DNA of 64,000 nt. Source: Bactrocera neohumeralis. Lineage: Eukaryota > Arthropoda > Insecta > Diptera > Tephritidae. Position 1 is the first letter of the stretch, and each line of letters starts with the position of its first letter. Below, one piece after another: positions 1 through 11,300 of this stretch. Made by a program: the position numbers and the translations under genes. The stretch lies in contig NW_026089624.1 of the NCBI RefSeq assembly GCF_024586455.1, forward strand, positions 13,607,341 through 13,671,340, written 5' to 3'. The notes below the pieces were generated by a model that worked only from the letters and a program-made list of their open reading frames with translations, was not told the origin of the DNA and did not search any database.

Positions 1-1
1 T

Positions 2-832
2 GACTTAAAAATAATCGGGAAAGCAAAAAATTATTTGCATCATGCCCCACCAGCTAGTTGGGAAGATTGCAAAATAAAAGTTAAACAACATTTTAAGCCA
101 AGAAAAGATCAGATGACTATAACGAAAGAAATAAACACATTACGAGTAGGTAGCATTAGTGAGTTAAGTAGGAGAATCAATGAAATAATTGATGCTATAA
201 CCGAATTTGGAGCTCTGGATGAAAACGGGGAGACAATGAAGGAAATTTTTTCAGGTATGCTTATTCAACGCATTAAGCAAATCACATCGGGGACTTGTGC
301 TTATGCAATAAGAAACTCGATTTCATTGACTCAGTTAGCAGGAATTATATACAGTTTCATAGGGCTAGACGATGGAAATTTAAATCCTATATTTTTAACA
401 AGAAATAGAAATTCAAACCAATTTGATCAGAAGGCAAGAAATTTTAATAGTAACCAAAATCAAAATAATCAGAGAATAAACAACTTTAGGAGACAAAATA
501 TTGGCGATCAAAACAATGATCGTTATTATGCACAAAATAATTCGGGACGATACTTACAAGGAAATACTAACTTTTCAGGGCAAAATAATTATCATCCAAA
601 TAATCCACAGAGGCAAACTAATTATCGGACAGGAAATTCAGGCCAATATACAAATCAATATCGTAGTAATAATATTAATAATAATAATAAAGGCTATGGT
701 AATTCAGCAAGACAAAATATACAGAACGGCACTCGACAAACAAGACGTTCAAATGGCCCAACACCCATGGATGTTGATGCTGTGAGCAGGACAGAGGAAA
801 CGAATAAGAACGAGGAAGTTTTTACCAATTAG
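2..832 (+). CDS. gag: gag, C-terminal part
   Basis: The frame is open from base 2, upstream of the first ATG at 35, so the window edge cuts the gene and the ATG at 35 is probably internal. The visible part has an ordinary capsid-like segment (about residues 1-130) followed by a strongly asparagine/glutamine-rich tail with many N, Q, R and Y residues, and no CCHC knuckle. Lack of a zinc knuckle and an N/Q-rich or basic tail are usual in gypsy-type insect Gag. The stop is TAG at 830-832. The pol frame opens at 808, overlapping in the -1 frame, so ribosomal -1 frameshifting is the expected way to express pol. The T-run at 819-823 is a possible slip site, but no classic heptamer is evident. Confidence 0.8.
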   Translation, partial: DLKIIGKAKNYLHHAPPASWEDCKIKVKQHFKPRKDQMTITKEINTLRVGSISELSRRINEIIDAITEFGALDENGETMKEIFSGMLIQRIKQITSGTCAYAIRNSISLTQLAGIIYSFIGLDDGNLNPIFLTRNRNSNQFDQKARNFNSNQNQNNQRINNFRRQNIGDQNNDRYYAQNNSGRYLQGNTNFSGQNNYHPNNPQRQTNYRTGNSGQYTNQYRSNNINNNNKGYGNSARQNIQNGTRQTRRSNGPTPMDVDAVSRTEETNKNEEVFTN

Positions 833-3800
833 CCTCGGAAAATCAAAATAAAATATTAATTTCACTTACTTTGTTAACCAAAAATTGGTGTGCATTGGTA
901 GACCCAGGCTCTACTATTAGTATTATGAAAAAATCAAGCTTTGAACATTATAAGTTACCGGTTCAAGAAAAAAATAAAACAATAATTAGTACACTGAATG
1001 GTGATATAAGAGCGTCTAACGAAAGAGTTAAGACACCATGTCCGCTAGAATTTAAATACCCTCACAATGCTAGGATGAGATGGTTGAAAATAGACTTTGA
1101 AAAACCGTACGATCTTCTACTAGGAAACGATTTTATATTTAATAATTTCAATATAATCGATATTGAAAACGAGGAAATTGAGCTTAAAAATGGTGTTAAA
1201 ATTCCGTTTTATTCAAAAACTATCCAAGAGCAAGTATATGCATTGGAAGAAAGTAAAATGCAAAACATTCAACTGGATCATTTAAAATCAAATGAACGAA
1301 AGGAGGTTGAAAAATTGCTAAATAAGTATGAAAAATTGATGTATAAAGAAGGCGATGCCTTGACAAACACAAAAACGGTGGTCCACGAAATAAGGACAAC
1401 CACAAACCAGCAAATTAATTCAAAAATATATAGGTTACCTCCGAAACATGAGGAAGAAGCGATAAGGCAACTTAGGGAGCTAGAAAAACAAGGTATAATT
1501 CGGAAAAGTAGGGGTAAATATAGTTCACCTATTATCATAGTACCAAAAAAATGTGATGGTATGGGCAATAAAAAATTTCGTTTAGTAATCGATTACCGTA
1601 GACTAAATCAAATAACTGTCGATGATAAATATCCTTTGCCAAACATTGATGGAATCTTAGACAAGTTGGGCAAGGCGCAGTACTTCAGCACTCTTGATCT
1701 AGCCAAAGGTTATCATCAAATTTTAGTGGATAAAAAGGATATTGAAAAGACAGCTTTTGTATCTCCGGTGGGATTATACGAATATATAAGAATGCCCTTC
1801 GGACTTAAAAACGCTCCGGCTACCTTTCAACGACTAATGAATGACATATTACGGGAATACATAAATAAGATATGTGTCGTTTATTTGGATGACGTATTAA
1901 TCTTTTCAACGTCATTGGAGGAACATTTAAACTCCTTAGAGAAAATTTTTTCAAAGTTTAAGGAACATAATTTAAATTTGAAAATACCTAGAACCGAAAA
2001 ACAATTAAAAAGTTGTTTGGGAGCCACTGGTTATTATAGAGAGTTCATTAGGGACTATTCAAAAATTGCATATCCAATGATTAAATATTTAAAAAAGGGT
2101 TATAAAATAAATTCAAGAGATCCGCAGTACATAGCTAGTTTTGAAAATTTGAAATCACTAATATCATCACATCCAATTTTAAAATTTCCTGAATATGATA
2201 AGGAATTTACTATTACAACGGATGCAAGTGATTACGCAATAGGCGCAGTGCTTTCTCAACAAGGTCAGCCAGTGTGCTACATTAGCAGAACTTTAAATAA
2301 CCATGAACAGAAATATGCTACAACAGATAAAGAATTCCTAGCCATTATATATTCAATAACCTATTTCAGGCCGTACATATATGGCACAAAATTTAAAATT
2401 ATAACTGATCATTGCCCGATAGTATTTTTGAATAATAAATATAAAGGACGGGAGTTTTCACAACGGCACCAAAGGTGGCTATTGAAACTGCAAGAGTTTA
2501 ATTATGAAATTGAATATCAGAAAGGGAAAAATAATGTAGTAGCAGATTTTTTAAGCCAAATTGAAAATTCTCCAAAACTCGACGAAAGTAATGATAAAGA
2601 ATCCAATTTAGAAATGTCAGATACAATACATTCCGCAGAAGAGGAACTATTAGAACACTTCTTCATAAAAGAAGAAATTGTTAACAAGTATAAGACCCAA
2701 ATTATATTAACATATAGTCCCCAAACTGAAGTTCAAATAATACAAGGAAGGAAAGTAATTGAGATCAACCCTATTGATACGGAGAATATATTGAAAAATA
2801 TTTTCCGAAGACATATTGACAAGGGTAAAGTGGGTATTTTTTCCGAAGTAGAGGAGACCGATTATCACAAAATTCAACTACTACTGATAAGCATGTTTTC
2901 TTGTAATAGCAAGGTGCAATTCATAAAATGTACAAAAAGAGCAACAGAAATTATACAAGAAGAAGATCTGCATAAACAAATTTCACTTTACCATAGTAAT
3001 GAGTCAATGCATAGCGGAATAAACGAGACTTACAATACACTTAAGGATAAAATATTCTATCCAAAATTAAGGGAACATGTACAGTTAATTATAGGTAATT
3101 GCGAAAAATGCAAGCAAATTAAATATGACAGGAAACCGTTAAAGCCGAAGTTCAAATTAACAGAGACACCTTCAGATAAAAATGAAATAATACATGTGGA
3201 CATTTTTCATTTTAAAAAGCAGTCATTTGTCACAGTAATTGATAAACTAACAAAATTTGCAGCAGCATACAATATAATTGACAGAAATTGGAGGTCAAAG
3301 AAGGCCATCATAATTGAACATTTTACGAAATTTGGGAAACCAAAGAAGATCATCATGGACAACGAATTCAGGGCCGAACAGTTAATTCAGTTCTTAAATA
3401 CAGAAGGAGTCGAAGTACAATTAACAAAACCAAACTCTCATACAGGTAATGCAGACATTGAGAGGCTACACTCAACCTTGTTAGAAAAACTAACAGGAAT
3501 TGAGGATCCAAGTCTCTCAACAGAAATGAGGATGCAGATCGTTATAGGTAACTATAATGATCGCTATCACTCAACCATAAAATGTACACCCAATAACGCA
3601 AGAAATAGTATTGATCCAACCATTTTAAAAAATACAATAGACCAGAAGAAACAACTCACCATACACAATAGAAATAGGTACAGAGAAGACTATATAGAAC
3701 TGAGATCGACCGGACCGATAAAAAATTACAAAAGAGTACGGCATAAAGATCAACCGTATTACCGAATTAATCCACTACAGAATGTTCATCCGACTAATAT

Positions 3801-3897
3801 AAAAAGACCAATGAAATTGGCAAATATTGAAAACTCAAACGAGAGGGATGAAGATACATTTAGCTTAAGGGCATTTAATGGGGATAATAACACATAA
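808..3897 (+). CDS. pol: pol polyprotein with an internal RT deletion
   Basis: The frame opens after a stop at 805-807, overlaps gag by 25 nt and ends at TAA 3895-3897. Domains in order: an aspartic-protease-like start with the unusual active-site triplet DPG (about 900-915) where D-S/T-G is expected; reverse transcriptase (about 1420-2100) with LVIDYRRLN, LDLAKGYHQI, MPFGLKNAPATFQ and the catalytic YLDD (about 1879-1890); RNase H with TTDASDYAIGAVLSQ (about 2215-2260) and ITDH; integrase with an HHCC-like finger (about 2990-3115) and a D-D-E triad in HVDIFHF, IMDNEF and the NADIERLH motif. Between NLNLK and PRTEKQLKS (about 1980) some 30-35 residues present in relatives are missing in frame, removing the YLGH region. 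The enzyme is therefore probably inactive although the frame is uninterrupted. Confidence 0.88.
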   Translation, partial: ERGSFYQLASENQNKILISLTLLTKNWCALVDPGSTISIMKKSSFEHYKLPVQEKNKTIISTLNGDIRASNERVKTPCPLEFKYPHNARMRWLKIDFEKPYDLLLGNDFIFNNFNIIDIENEEIELKNGVKIPFYSKTIQEQVYALEESKMQNIQLDHLKSNERKEVEKLLNKYEKLMYKEGDALTNTKTVVHEIRTTTNQQINSKIYRLPPKHEEEAIRQLRELEKQGIIRKSRGKYSSPIIIVPKKCDGMGNKKFRLVIDYRRLNQITVDDKYPLPNIDGILDKLGKAQYFSTLDLAKGYHQILVDKKDIEKTAFVSPVGLYEYIRMPFGLKNAPATFQRLMNDILREYINKICVVYLDDVLIFSTSLEEHLNSLEKIFSKFKEHNLNLKIPRTEKQLKSCLGATGYYREFIRDYSKIAYPMIKYLKKGYKINSRDPQYIASFENLKSLISSHPILKFPEYDKEFTITTDASDYAIGAVLSQQGQPVCYISRTLNNHEQKYATTDKEFLAIIYSITYFRPYIYGTKFKIITDHCPIVFLNNKYKGREFSQRHQRWLLKLQEFNYEIEYQKGKNNVVADFLSQIENSPKLDESNDKESNLEMSDTIHSAEEELLEHFFIKEEIVNKYKTQIILTYSPQTEVQIIQGRKVIEINPIDTENILKNIFRRHIDKGKVGIFSEVEETDYHKIQLLLISMFSCNSKVQFIKCTKRATEIIQEEDLHKQISLYHSNESMHSGINETYNTLKDKIFYPKLREHVQLIIGNCEKCKQIKYDRKPLKPKFKLTETPSDKNEIIHVDIFHFKKQSFVTVIDKLTKFAAAYNIIDRNWRSKKAIIIEHFTKFGKPKKIIMDNEFRAEQLIQFLNTEGVEVQLTKPNSHTGNADIERLHSTLLEKLTGIEDPSLSTEMRMQIVIGNYNDRYHSTIKCTPNNARNSIDPTILKNTIDQKKQLTIHNRNRYREDYIELRSTGPIKNYKRVRHKDQPYYRINPLQNVHPTNIKRPMKLANIENSNERDEDTFSLRAFNGDNNT

Positions 3898-3915
3898 AAA
3901 AAAATAAATAAAAAA

Positions 3916-5304
3916 ATGAAAATAAAAAAACGTTATAAAATAATTTTATTTTTACAGATGATGGGGATAATTGTGTTTTTTTTAGTAACTATGACATTGG
4001 TGGCAGCACTCTTACAAGTGACGCCAATAGTTGAAGAAGCAGGATACACCATGATCCAACTCCACGAAGTAGAAATCGTTGACGAAGTCAATACGATACT
4101 ACATATTATACACCCGAAAGAGCTAACAAGTTTGGTGGAGGAAATGGAAGAAAACATAAGACAAGCAGACCTAAGTAACAAGGCACTTCTTTTTAACGAA
4201 ATTAAAGTAATTAAAACAAAAATTAGATCGATTACTACCAAGGTAGAGGAAAGAAATAAGAGAGGTTTAATTAATAAAGGAGGGACAACGTATAAATGGT
4301 TGTTCGCGGTAATGGACGAGGAGGACCGACAGGATATAATTAGTCATTTAGAAGTAATAGAGGGAAATTCGCACAATACAATTACAAATATCAATAAGAA
4401 GATTATAATAAATGAGCATTTTAACGAATCAATTAATTTAATGAAAACAATAGTAAAGAATGACAGGAGTAAAATATTAAAAGAAATAAATTAGATACAA
4501 ACGGGGGATAGAGAGCTAGCGAAATTGGTTCTTTACAATGATCAAATGAATAAATTAAGACATATAGAAGGGAAGATACATGAAGTTCAAAATAATATAG
4601 CCGCCGCTAAAAACAATTTAATACATGCGGGGATGTTAACTAAAGAAGAAATAGATAACTTTGACATAGATTTTTATAAACTGAAACTGGCCAAGGTAGG
4701 AGTAGTAGCTTTCAAAAATGAAGCACTTTTGTTCGCCATTCAAATACCAAAGTGTTTTTTTAAAGTATATGTAAAATTATTTATGCCTCTACCAAACAAA
4801 CGAAAATTGCAATTTACAAAATTGTGATGACAGAGATTTCGTACTGCAAAATAACTATATATTAAATTTTGAGAAATGTGAAATTAAAATTAATGAAGAA
4901 AAATTTAGTAACAACAAGACTAAATTTGTTGATAGACTGATACATCCTGTAAAAATTTTAAACCAAAGCTATGAGTCAAAAATAAAATTTGAAGATATTG
5001 TACCAAATCATTTCAAGAACATTAAAGAAATAGTTGAACTAAAATATCATAAAAACGTATCATATGGCATAAGTGCCTCACTAATTATAACAATATTAAT
5101 AAGTATAATTATTGTTACTATTTACTTATGTAAAAGAAAAAATGAAAAGATATGTTTGAAAATCATAAATAAAAGAAGTCAGGAGACTTCTCAGAGTGGC
5201 TCTGGGGGAGTTACATCTCAGGTTACGTCTGACGGCATGCAGTTGTGCACAACATCGCATGATCAGCCAGTACGTGACCAAAACAGCAGAGTCAGCATAT
5301 TTTG
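3916..5304 (+). pseudogene. env: env-like gene, interrupted
   Basis: The reading frame begins at ATG 3916 with a hydrophobic N-terminal segment (about residues 10-34), then a basic RNKR site followed by a GLINKGG-type stretch (about 4255-4290), which matches the cleavage and fusion region of errantivirus envelope proteins. A TAG at 4492-4494 interrupts the frame, which stays open afterwards to about 4800. Near 4745-4802 the frame shifts by +1, and the second frame runs to TGA 5302-5304. That last part includes a strongly hydrophobic membrane segment (about 5060-5135) followed by a CKRKN basic cytoplasmic start. One nonsense codon and one frameshift make this a broken copy. The 3' end of the frame lies inside the probable LTR. 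Confidence 0.78.
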
Positions 5305-5895
5305 AATCTGTTGGAATGGGCGGTACACCCACACATTCGGGCAGACTCGAGTTGCTAATCTGATGGCAGAGTCAGACTGATGCTCACTACCGAACAGCAA
5401 ACAACGTTTTTTAATCTATAACTCGTGCGAATGCACGATCGGGTACCAGTGCCAGGTATGCATGCGACACCATCATACGATGCTGCACCGCACCGCCGGA
5501 CCCGACGTCGAGCGTCATCACACCGCTCGCGGCCGTGCTGCCAGCCGACGACTCCAGCGACCGCAAGCGCCTTCCTTCGCTTACAAAAAGAAAAAAAGGA
5601 ACCACAAGATCAGCAACTCACTTCGCTTTCGATCTTAGCAGCGATCACGCGTGTGCAAACAGTTTAACCGAGCAACATCAGCGTTCCTTCTTCCCGAATT
5701 TTCGTCAGCGAGCGGCATCAGCGTTTTTTCCCCGAATTTTCGCCATCGAGCGGCATCAGCGTTTTTTTCCGAGTTTTCGTCAGCGAGCGGCATCAGCGTT
5801 TTTTTCCCTAATTTTCGCCATCGAGCGGCATCAGCGTTTTTTTCCGAGTTTCGCCATTTCCATCCAGTTTCGGAATTACAAAAATTTAATTACTA
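5209..5895 (+). repeat. Probable 3' LTR of the errantivirus
   Basis: A purine-rich GGGGG (5204-5208) is directly followed by AGTTAC, the usual polypurine-tract to LTR junction of gypsy-type elements. The end at about 5895 (TTACT) is a guess from the matching AGT...ACT termini; no second LTR is in the window to compare. The env stop codon lies 96 nt inside. The LTR contains a GC-rich stretch at 5420-5560 and the minisatellite at 5670-5860. Confidence 0.5.
5670..5860 (+). repeat. 37-40 bp minisatellite, 5 copies, alternating subtypes
   Basis: Five tandem copies begin with GAGCGGCATCAGCG (first copy GAGCAACATCAGCG) at 5670, 5710, 5748, 5785 and 5823. The unit ends alternate between CGTCAGC and CGCCATC, giving a higher-order dimer of about 75 bp. 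The array lies in the presumed LTR. Confidence 0.88.
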
Positions 5896-6959
5896 TAGTA
5901 TTCTCTTTACATTTATAAATTGAAATACATTGCATACAAACAAGAAAGCCGCATTACATATATACACGCGTATATTCAATTCCAATTTCATTTTTATTAA
6001 TTTCTAAAACAAATCTTGTGGTGGTAAAGAAGGTGAGTTAGTGAAAAATACAATTTCTATTACTAGTGTCCTTTGGGAGTTCCTTGCACTTTTGGATTAT
6101 TCACATCTCCTTCGTTTCCCGCGTAATTTCCCAGTATTGCAGCATAGATGTTTCTGCAACTGTTGCTGCCACTTCTGTTCGTTCGTTCTTCGTTTGTATT
6201 GTTTGTATTGTTTTCTCTCATGTAAAATTCCATTCCTTTCTTTTGTACCAGCGCATCGTGTGTAGAGGGCAGGCCGAAATAAACAGGAGCGGGTGTACCC
6301 TCGGTGTCAATGCACCTACCCTAGTTCCCTGAGGCCTGCTTTTCGCTATATTGGTCCCGGAAAACACGGACGGACCAGCGCTCGCCCGGGGCAACGCAGA
6401 CCACTAATCTTGCGCCCTATGCATACTCCTTGACCAGAGCCCGAAGTGGCTGGTTTCTGATGGACACCGCGGCAGAGAAGGCTCACATCACCCTATCCAT
6501 CTCGGCAGCACAGAAGTTGCTGAAAAGATTTAAAGGGACTTCCAGTGCGCCGCGATGTACATCGGTCAAAAAAAAACTTTAACAGCCGCACCTAACATGG
6601 TGAACAGACGCTGACCAGGAATCCGCTCATTGTGAGTCCGTCGCGCCTGGATTTTTGTATTACCCACCATGTCCTTGCATGGTGGGGGAGGACACCTATT
6701 TTTTTAGAGGCGGTATCGGCTCGCCTCTGTCGCAGGGGTTTCATCAGCTTAGCTGACTTTTTTACCGCAACCTCCACTCCTGCCCCTCCTCGTCGGGGGT
6801 TGCTTATTCGTCATAACTTATTTCGCAACTAACCTGCTACTACAGGCCGTCCGGCTATCCGCGACCTGCCGTCCCCACCGGTAGCTTAGAGCTCAGTTGA
6901 AAAGTTTGGCTCCACTGAGAAACCAAGACGAACGGGCTGAGAAACCAAGACCAACCGGC
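5896..6959. other. Unassigned region, GC-rich fragment with one perfect hairpin
   Basis: 5896-6240 is AT-rich with no recognisable gene. 6245-6900 is markedly more GC-rich than its surroundings and looks like a transposon fragment, but no coding motif can be read in either strand. It contains a perfect inverted repeat, CCCACCATG (6663-6671) and CATGGTGGG (6678-6686), separated by 6 nt. Confidence 0.5.
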
Positions 6960-8320
6960 ATGTGCAAAAAACAAAATTTGTGTGAAGCAATTCCCAAAGA
7001 CTATTGAAAATCGCACAAAAGAAGTTCTAGATTTAGTGCACACTGACATTTGCGGTCCAATGAATAGACCAATGGATTGGTGGAGCGTGGTATTTTTTGA
7101 CATTTATCGATGGTCGATCTAGATACGTGTTCGCGTACTTCTTAAAATCGCGAGATGAAGTTTTGAAGCCGTTACCGACCGTCTGCCGAGTACTGAAATA
7201 CAACAATAAGATGTTGCTCCAGAATATGACCATCCAAGGTGACCCACGAGATGCGCAAATGAAGGGTCCTGGGCGACTGAAGATAATACGTACTGGTTTG
7301 CCAGGGCATCCGCGAAAGCATTACCAAATGCTGAACGTTCTTACAACTGATGATGAAGCAGACCCAAAAAGGCTAAATGAGGCATTGGACAAGTACCATT
7401 GGAACAAATGGAAGGCTTCGCTTCTGAAGGAGATGAATAGTCTACGGTAAAATGGATCTTGGTTTCTGGTAGATCTACCAAAAGGCGAGAAGTCTGTTGG
7501 ATGCAAGTGGGTGCCGTCAAGCGTGATAAGTATGGGAACGTCGAATACTTCAAGTCACGGTTAGTTGCTAAAAGGAGCTCCCAATGTCGTGGCATTAATT
7601 ATAAATTATTCCGAAACCTTTTCTCCAGTTGCCAGGTACTCCATAATAGGACTGGTTATAGCTTTGGCAGTTGAGCACGGAGTGTACATGTACCAAATGG
7701 ACGTATCCTCTGCTTATCTCAGTGGTGACTTACATGATGCGGCAGCCTGGCGGTTTTTTTTACGAACTGCATCTGAAACGAGTTCTGAGGCTTCTCAAGG
7801 CATTGTGTGACTTTAAACAGAGTGGACGCGAATTGAACGAAAAACTGAACTCCGCACTATTGAAAAATGGTTTTACCCCCTGTCCCAGTGAACCATGTTT
7901 ATATGTATATACGCAAAGGTGAAAGCCATTTGGGCATTATTGTTGTATATGTAGATGATCTCATGATAGCCAGTTCTGTCAAGGATGACCTGAACAAGAT
8001 CAGAATGCTCATCTCCAAGGAGTTCAATGTGGTTGGTGACGGTCAACTAAAAAATTTTCTTGGTATGGAAATCAAAGAGAAGGAATGACTGGAAGCGTTA
8101 AAATCTGTAGTAAGCAGTATATTGGACTGGGACAGAGCGAACCAAACTAACTATCAGTCACTGATCGGGTCTGTCTTATATCTGGCGATGACTACTAGAC
8201 CAGACATACTGCATTCTAAAGCAAAGCTTGCGCAGGTGAATGCAGATCCCCACAAGAGGCACGAAGCGGCTGCTGACCGTATCTTTCGCTACTTAAGAGG
8301 TACACCAGTGCTGTAGTTCC
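6960..8320 (+). pseudogene. Ty1/copia pol remnant (integrase, RT, RNase H)
   Basis: Fragments of a copia polyprotein lie in order but in shifting frames. Near 7026-7060 LDLVHTDICGPMN is the integrase start, followed at about 7100-7170 by DGRSRYVFAYFLKSRDE. At about 7370-7450 W-NKWK-ALLKEMNSL-type residues begin the RT, then WVPSVKRDKYG, a SRLVAK block (about 7555) and YQMDVSSAYLSGDL (about 7691-7735). The catalytic VVYVDDLMIAS (YVDD) sits at about 7942-7975, and TRPDI (about 8195) with KRHEAAADRIFRYLRGTP (about 8251-8310) begins the RNase H region. At least four frameshifts and a large gap between integrase and RT show this is a decayed, internally deleted copy. Confidence 0.85.
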
Positions 8321-11300
8321 ATTATGAGAAGACGGGGGACGAAAAGTAGTGTACATTAAGAAGCTTGTCGGCGAAATTGGATTTGGAGCCATTGAGGCGA
8401 TATCGGTGTATAGCGATAAGCGCATAATGCTTGGTTAAGAGTCCTAAGTTACATGCAAGAGGCAAACACATAGACATTAATGTACTTATGTCAACATACA
8501 TTGAGATGTGTACGCACCGTTTGAATTGTCGCACGTATTCTTTATACATATTCGCTGCCTGTGCGCAGCATGCATTGTATTCTTTTTCTTTTAAACTTTG
8601 CTAAAGCAACATCCTTAATAATTTATTTTGTGCTTTTAGAAGAAACTGAACAACTCTTCACTATACGTTTTCCAGTCTGAAGAAACAATTCTTGACGATC
8701 AGCTGGAGAACAACACAGTTAGAAAAAGAAAAGGACAGGGGTTATATGGGAAGGGAAGAAAAAAATGTTTGCGTAGAAATGGATAAGTTAATTTTGGAAA
8801 AGGAGCGTCATGAACCGATGTTTGCGCTGGAAAAAGAATAATTAGCTTTAGAAAAAAAAATAACAAAGATAAGTTAAAGATAATCCAAATGAAGCTACGT
8901 AATTCCCAGTGTAAAAATAACCCGGTATTTTACTTCCAAATTTGAAAATTGTTGATATTAATTTTCTTCGATTTGTTATTAACAATAATTAAACATTAAA
9001 TATATTACCACATATTGACTTTTTCATTTTATTTATTTTTTTAATTAAACTTGTAAAAAATTACTAATTTTCAATACTGTTAATTGGTAACACTTGTGAT
9101 AATGAAAGATGGTAGATCATTCTTAATTTTTAACAATAATATTTATAGTTTTTTAATTTTAAACATTTTCAAATTATTATTAATCTGCAAGAGACACTAA
9201 TAATACAGCCCGATTATTGAGCCAGTTATGTTACACACAATTAATTTTTACTTTCAGGAAATACTCTCACTTAATCAAGTTTTTTTCGTGATGAACTGCG
9301 TATTGGTTACAGTTCTATTCTACCATTTCCAATATATAGAATTTGTCTTAGACTGGATTAGTTTGAAATTGTTCGCGCATGTTTGTGGTTGGCTTAGTAT
9401 AAGTGAAGGATGGCAATCCCAGACAGTGGTAAGACAGGACCACCGAAAACTTTATTGTTGACTCTCCGTAGTTACCACTTTTTTCACGCATTCCGCCGAC
9501 GGACTTGTCGCAATGCCGTGACTATTTGTGCCAATCATACTAATTCATTTCTTCAAAGCATTCGTGAACTAAAGGCAAACACTTGAAAATATGCTAAGCA
9601 ACGGGGACATTACACTTACAGTAGTTAATTGCTCGTAGGCAAATGCTGTACAAAATGTTACATTTGTTGTTCAAAGACTGCACACAGCATTTTATAGTTA
9701 CTTTGTTTATACATGTTCCTTAAACGAACAATTAATATTATTGTACCAGTTCCCGGCGGATAATGCATTTTTCTGAAAGTAACGAAAATGTTGAAAAAAG
9801 TAATGTGCATTTGTTTACACCTACTTCATTAAATGCATTTATTGGGTGTGTGTTGTCTGTGCGAAAAGAACCCATACAAGCATCTCAATGGTATTCTTCA
9901 AAGCGCCCATATGACAATCTTCATGGTGTTGTTGGATCGTATCCTGACGAAGGCACTACCAATGCATTGTTATTCGCCAAGAGACGCACATTTTCTACAA
10001 CTGTTTTTAAAAGTCGCATTCAATGGTAACAAATAAAGTTAATACTGAAAGCATTTATATAATTTACTTACTTGTGTTCAGAGTCCTTCCACTTTTTGTT
10101 TGATGAATCTAATATCTTTTCATGAAACCACTATTGGCGAATCTAAATAGATAAAAAATGAAAACTATAAAAATGCTTTGTAAAACACATAAAACCGCAA
10201 TAAAAAATTTACATTGGTAGCGCTAAAAGTAAAACTTAAAGAAATAAATTAAATACCATTTCTAACTTTGGTTTTTTGCCGTGTTGTTTGAATAATTAAA
10301 AAAATTATATTTGTAAAATCAAGCACATCACAATTTTTATCTGCAATTACAAACAACATATCATATACACATAATGTTACATTATTTGACGACGCACCAG
10401 CAAATTGGAAAGTGTTGAGTGTCATCTCAAAGGACATAAAAACACTAAGTAAATAAATAAATAGTTCACCCAAACTCTGCGCGAACTTTTCGCCAAGGTG
10501 TCTAATCCCTGCTGTAAACACGTATCACCAATCAACCATTCGAACGCCCATTTTGTGGTTGTCACTATTGTTGAAACTAAAAAAAGGAAACAATAAAAAC
10601 GCTTTGTAGTACCAGGTACATAAACCCACAATCAATAATACTAATTCACTTACACTAAATTTTCAAATAACACGGAGTCCAATCGCATTTCCTTATTGAG
10701 GGTACCTCCTCTAAAATGCGTTTCTGTAGCGTTTGTTCTTGCTTGCCTATCTTTGGTATAGCGCGATGTGTTTCACACTGAGACGCACCCAAATCTAACG
10801 GTCAAATTGTGGCATTGCATTCGTAGGATCCACGAACTATCACGATCCACGCTACTAACTGCTTCTTTAAGCTTTTACTCACCGAACTAGCCTGTGGATA
10901 TGTTAGAGTTGTTGGCTGATTTGAATTGAGATGTTTGAAGGATTCTACAACTGGTCCCATGAAGCTCGGGCGTAATTGTTCAAAGACTGCCAGTGCAAGT
11001 TATAAGATTTGCCGAGGAAATATGTGTGGCTGCATGAAATTTCAAATATCAAATATATATAATGGTTCCTCGATTTTTCCTGTTCTAAAAGTTTAATAAA
11101 CATTAATAGAATGTTAAAAATTATATCTAATCAGTAACTTACCTGACGCTCTTCAAAATTTTCTTCGAATGGCGATTCAATTAAGGCAATTTTTAAAAGT
11201 GTCATTGTCAGTATGTGCATCTCCGTCTTTCACATTCAAAAGTTGTATATGATGAATGTTGCTATTCTTAGAACAGAATTTTCCTTTTCAAAACAAAAAG

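Larger units (their letters stand above)
1..5895 (+). mobile_element. Errantivirus-type Ty3/gypsy LTR retrotransposon, 5' truncated by window edge
   Basis: Three consecutive coding blocks in the order gag, pol, env, followed by a probable 3' LTR, define a Ty3/gypsy element of the insect endogenous retrovirus (errantivirus) type. The 5' LTR, primer binding site and start of gag lie outside the window. The pol order is protease, reverse transcriptase, RNase H, integrase. The third frame carries a basic cleavage-like site and a C-terminal hydrophobic segment, as in insect env proteins. The copy is defective: RT has an internal deletion and env has a stop codon plus a frameshift. Family placement within the errantiviruses (17.6/297/ZAM-like) is not resolved by eye. 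Confidence 0.9.

Noticed and set aside
5425..5923. Three overlapping open frames of 80-127 codons on the + strand in the LTR
   Set aside because: They run through the minisatellite, so the protein repeats follow the DNA repeats; no family resemblance and all frames are open because the unit lacks stops.
5300..6000. Search for a tRNA or primer binding site after the LTR
   Set aside because: No cloverleaf or tRNA 3'-end complement is visible; a primer binding site would be expected only after the 5' LTR, which is outside the window.
9763..10036. Open frames that vaguely recall a piggyBac N-terminal AFIG motif
   Set aside because: Only four residues match, no further motif follows, and no ends or TTAA pair were found.
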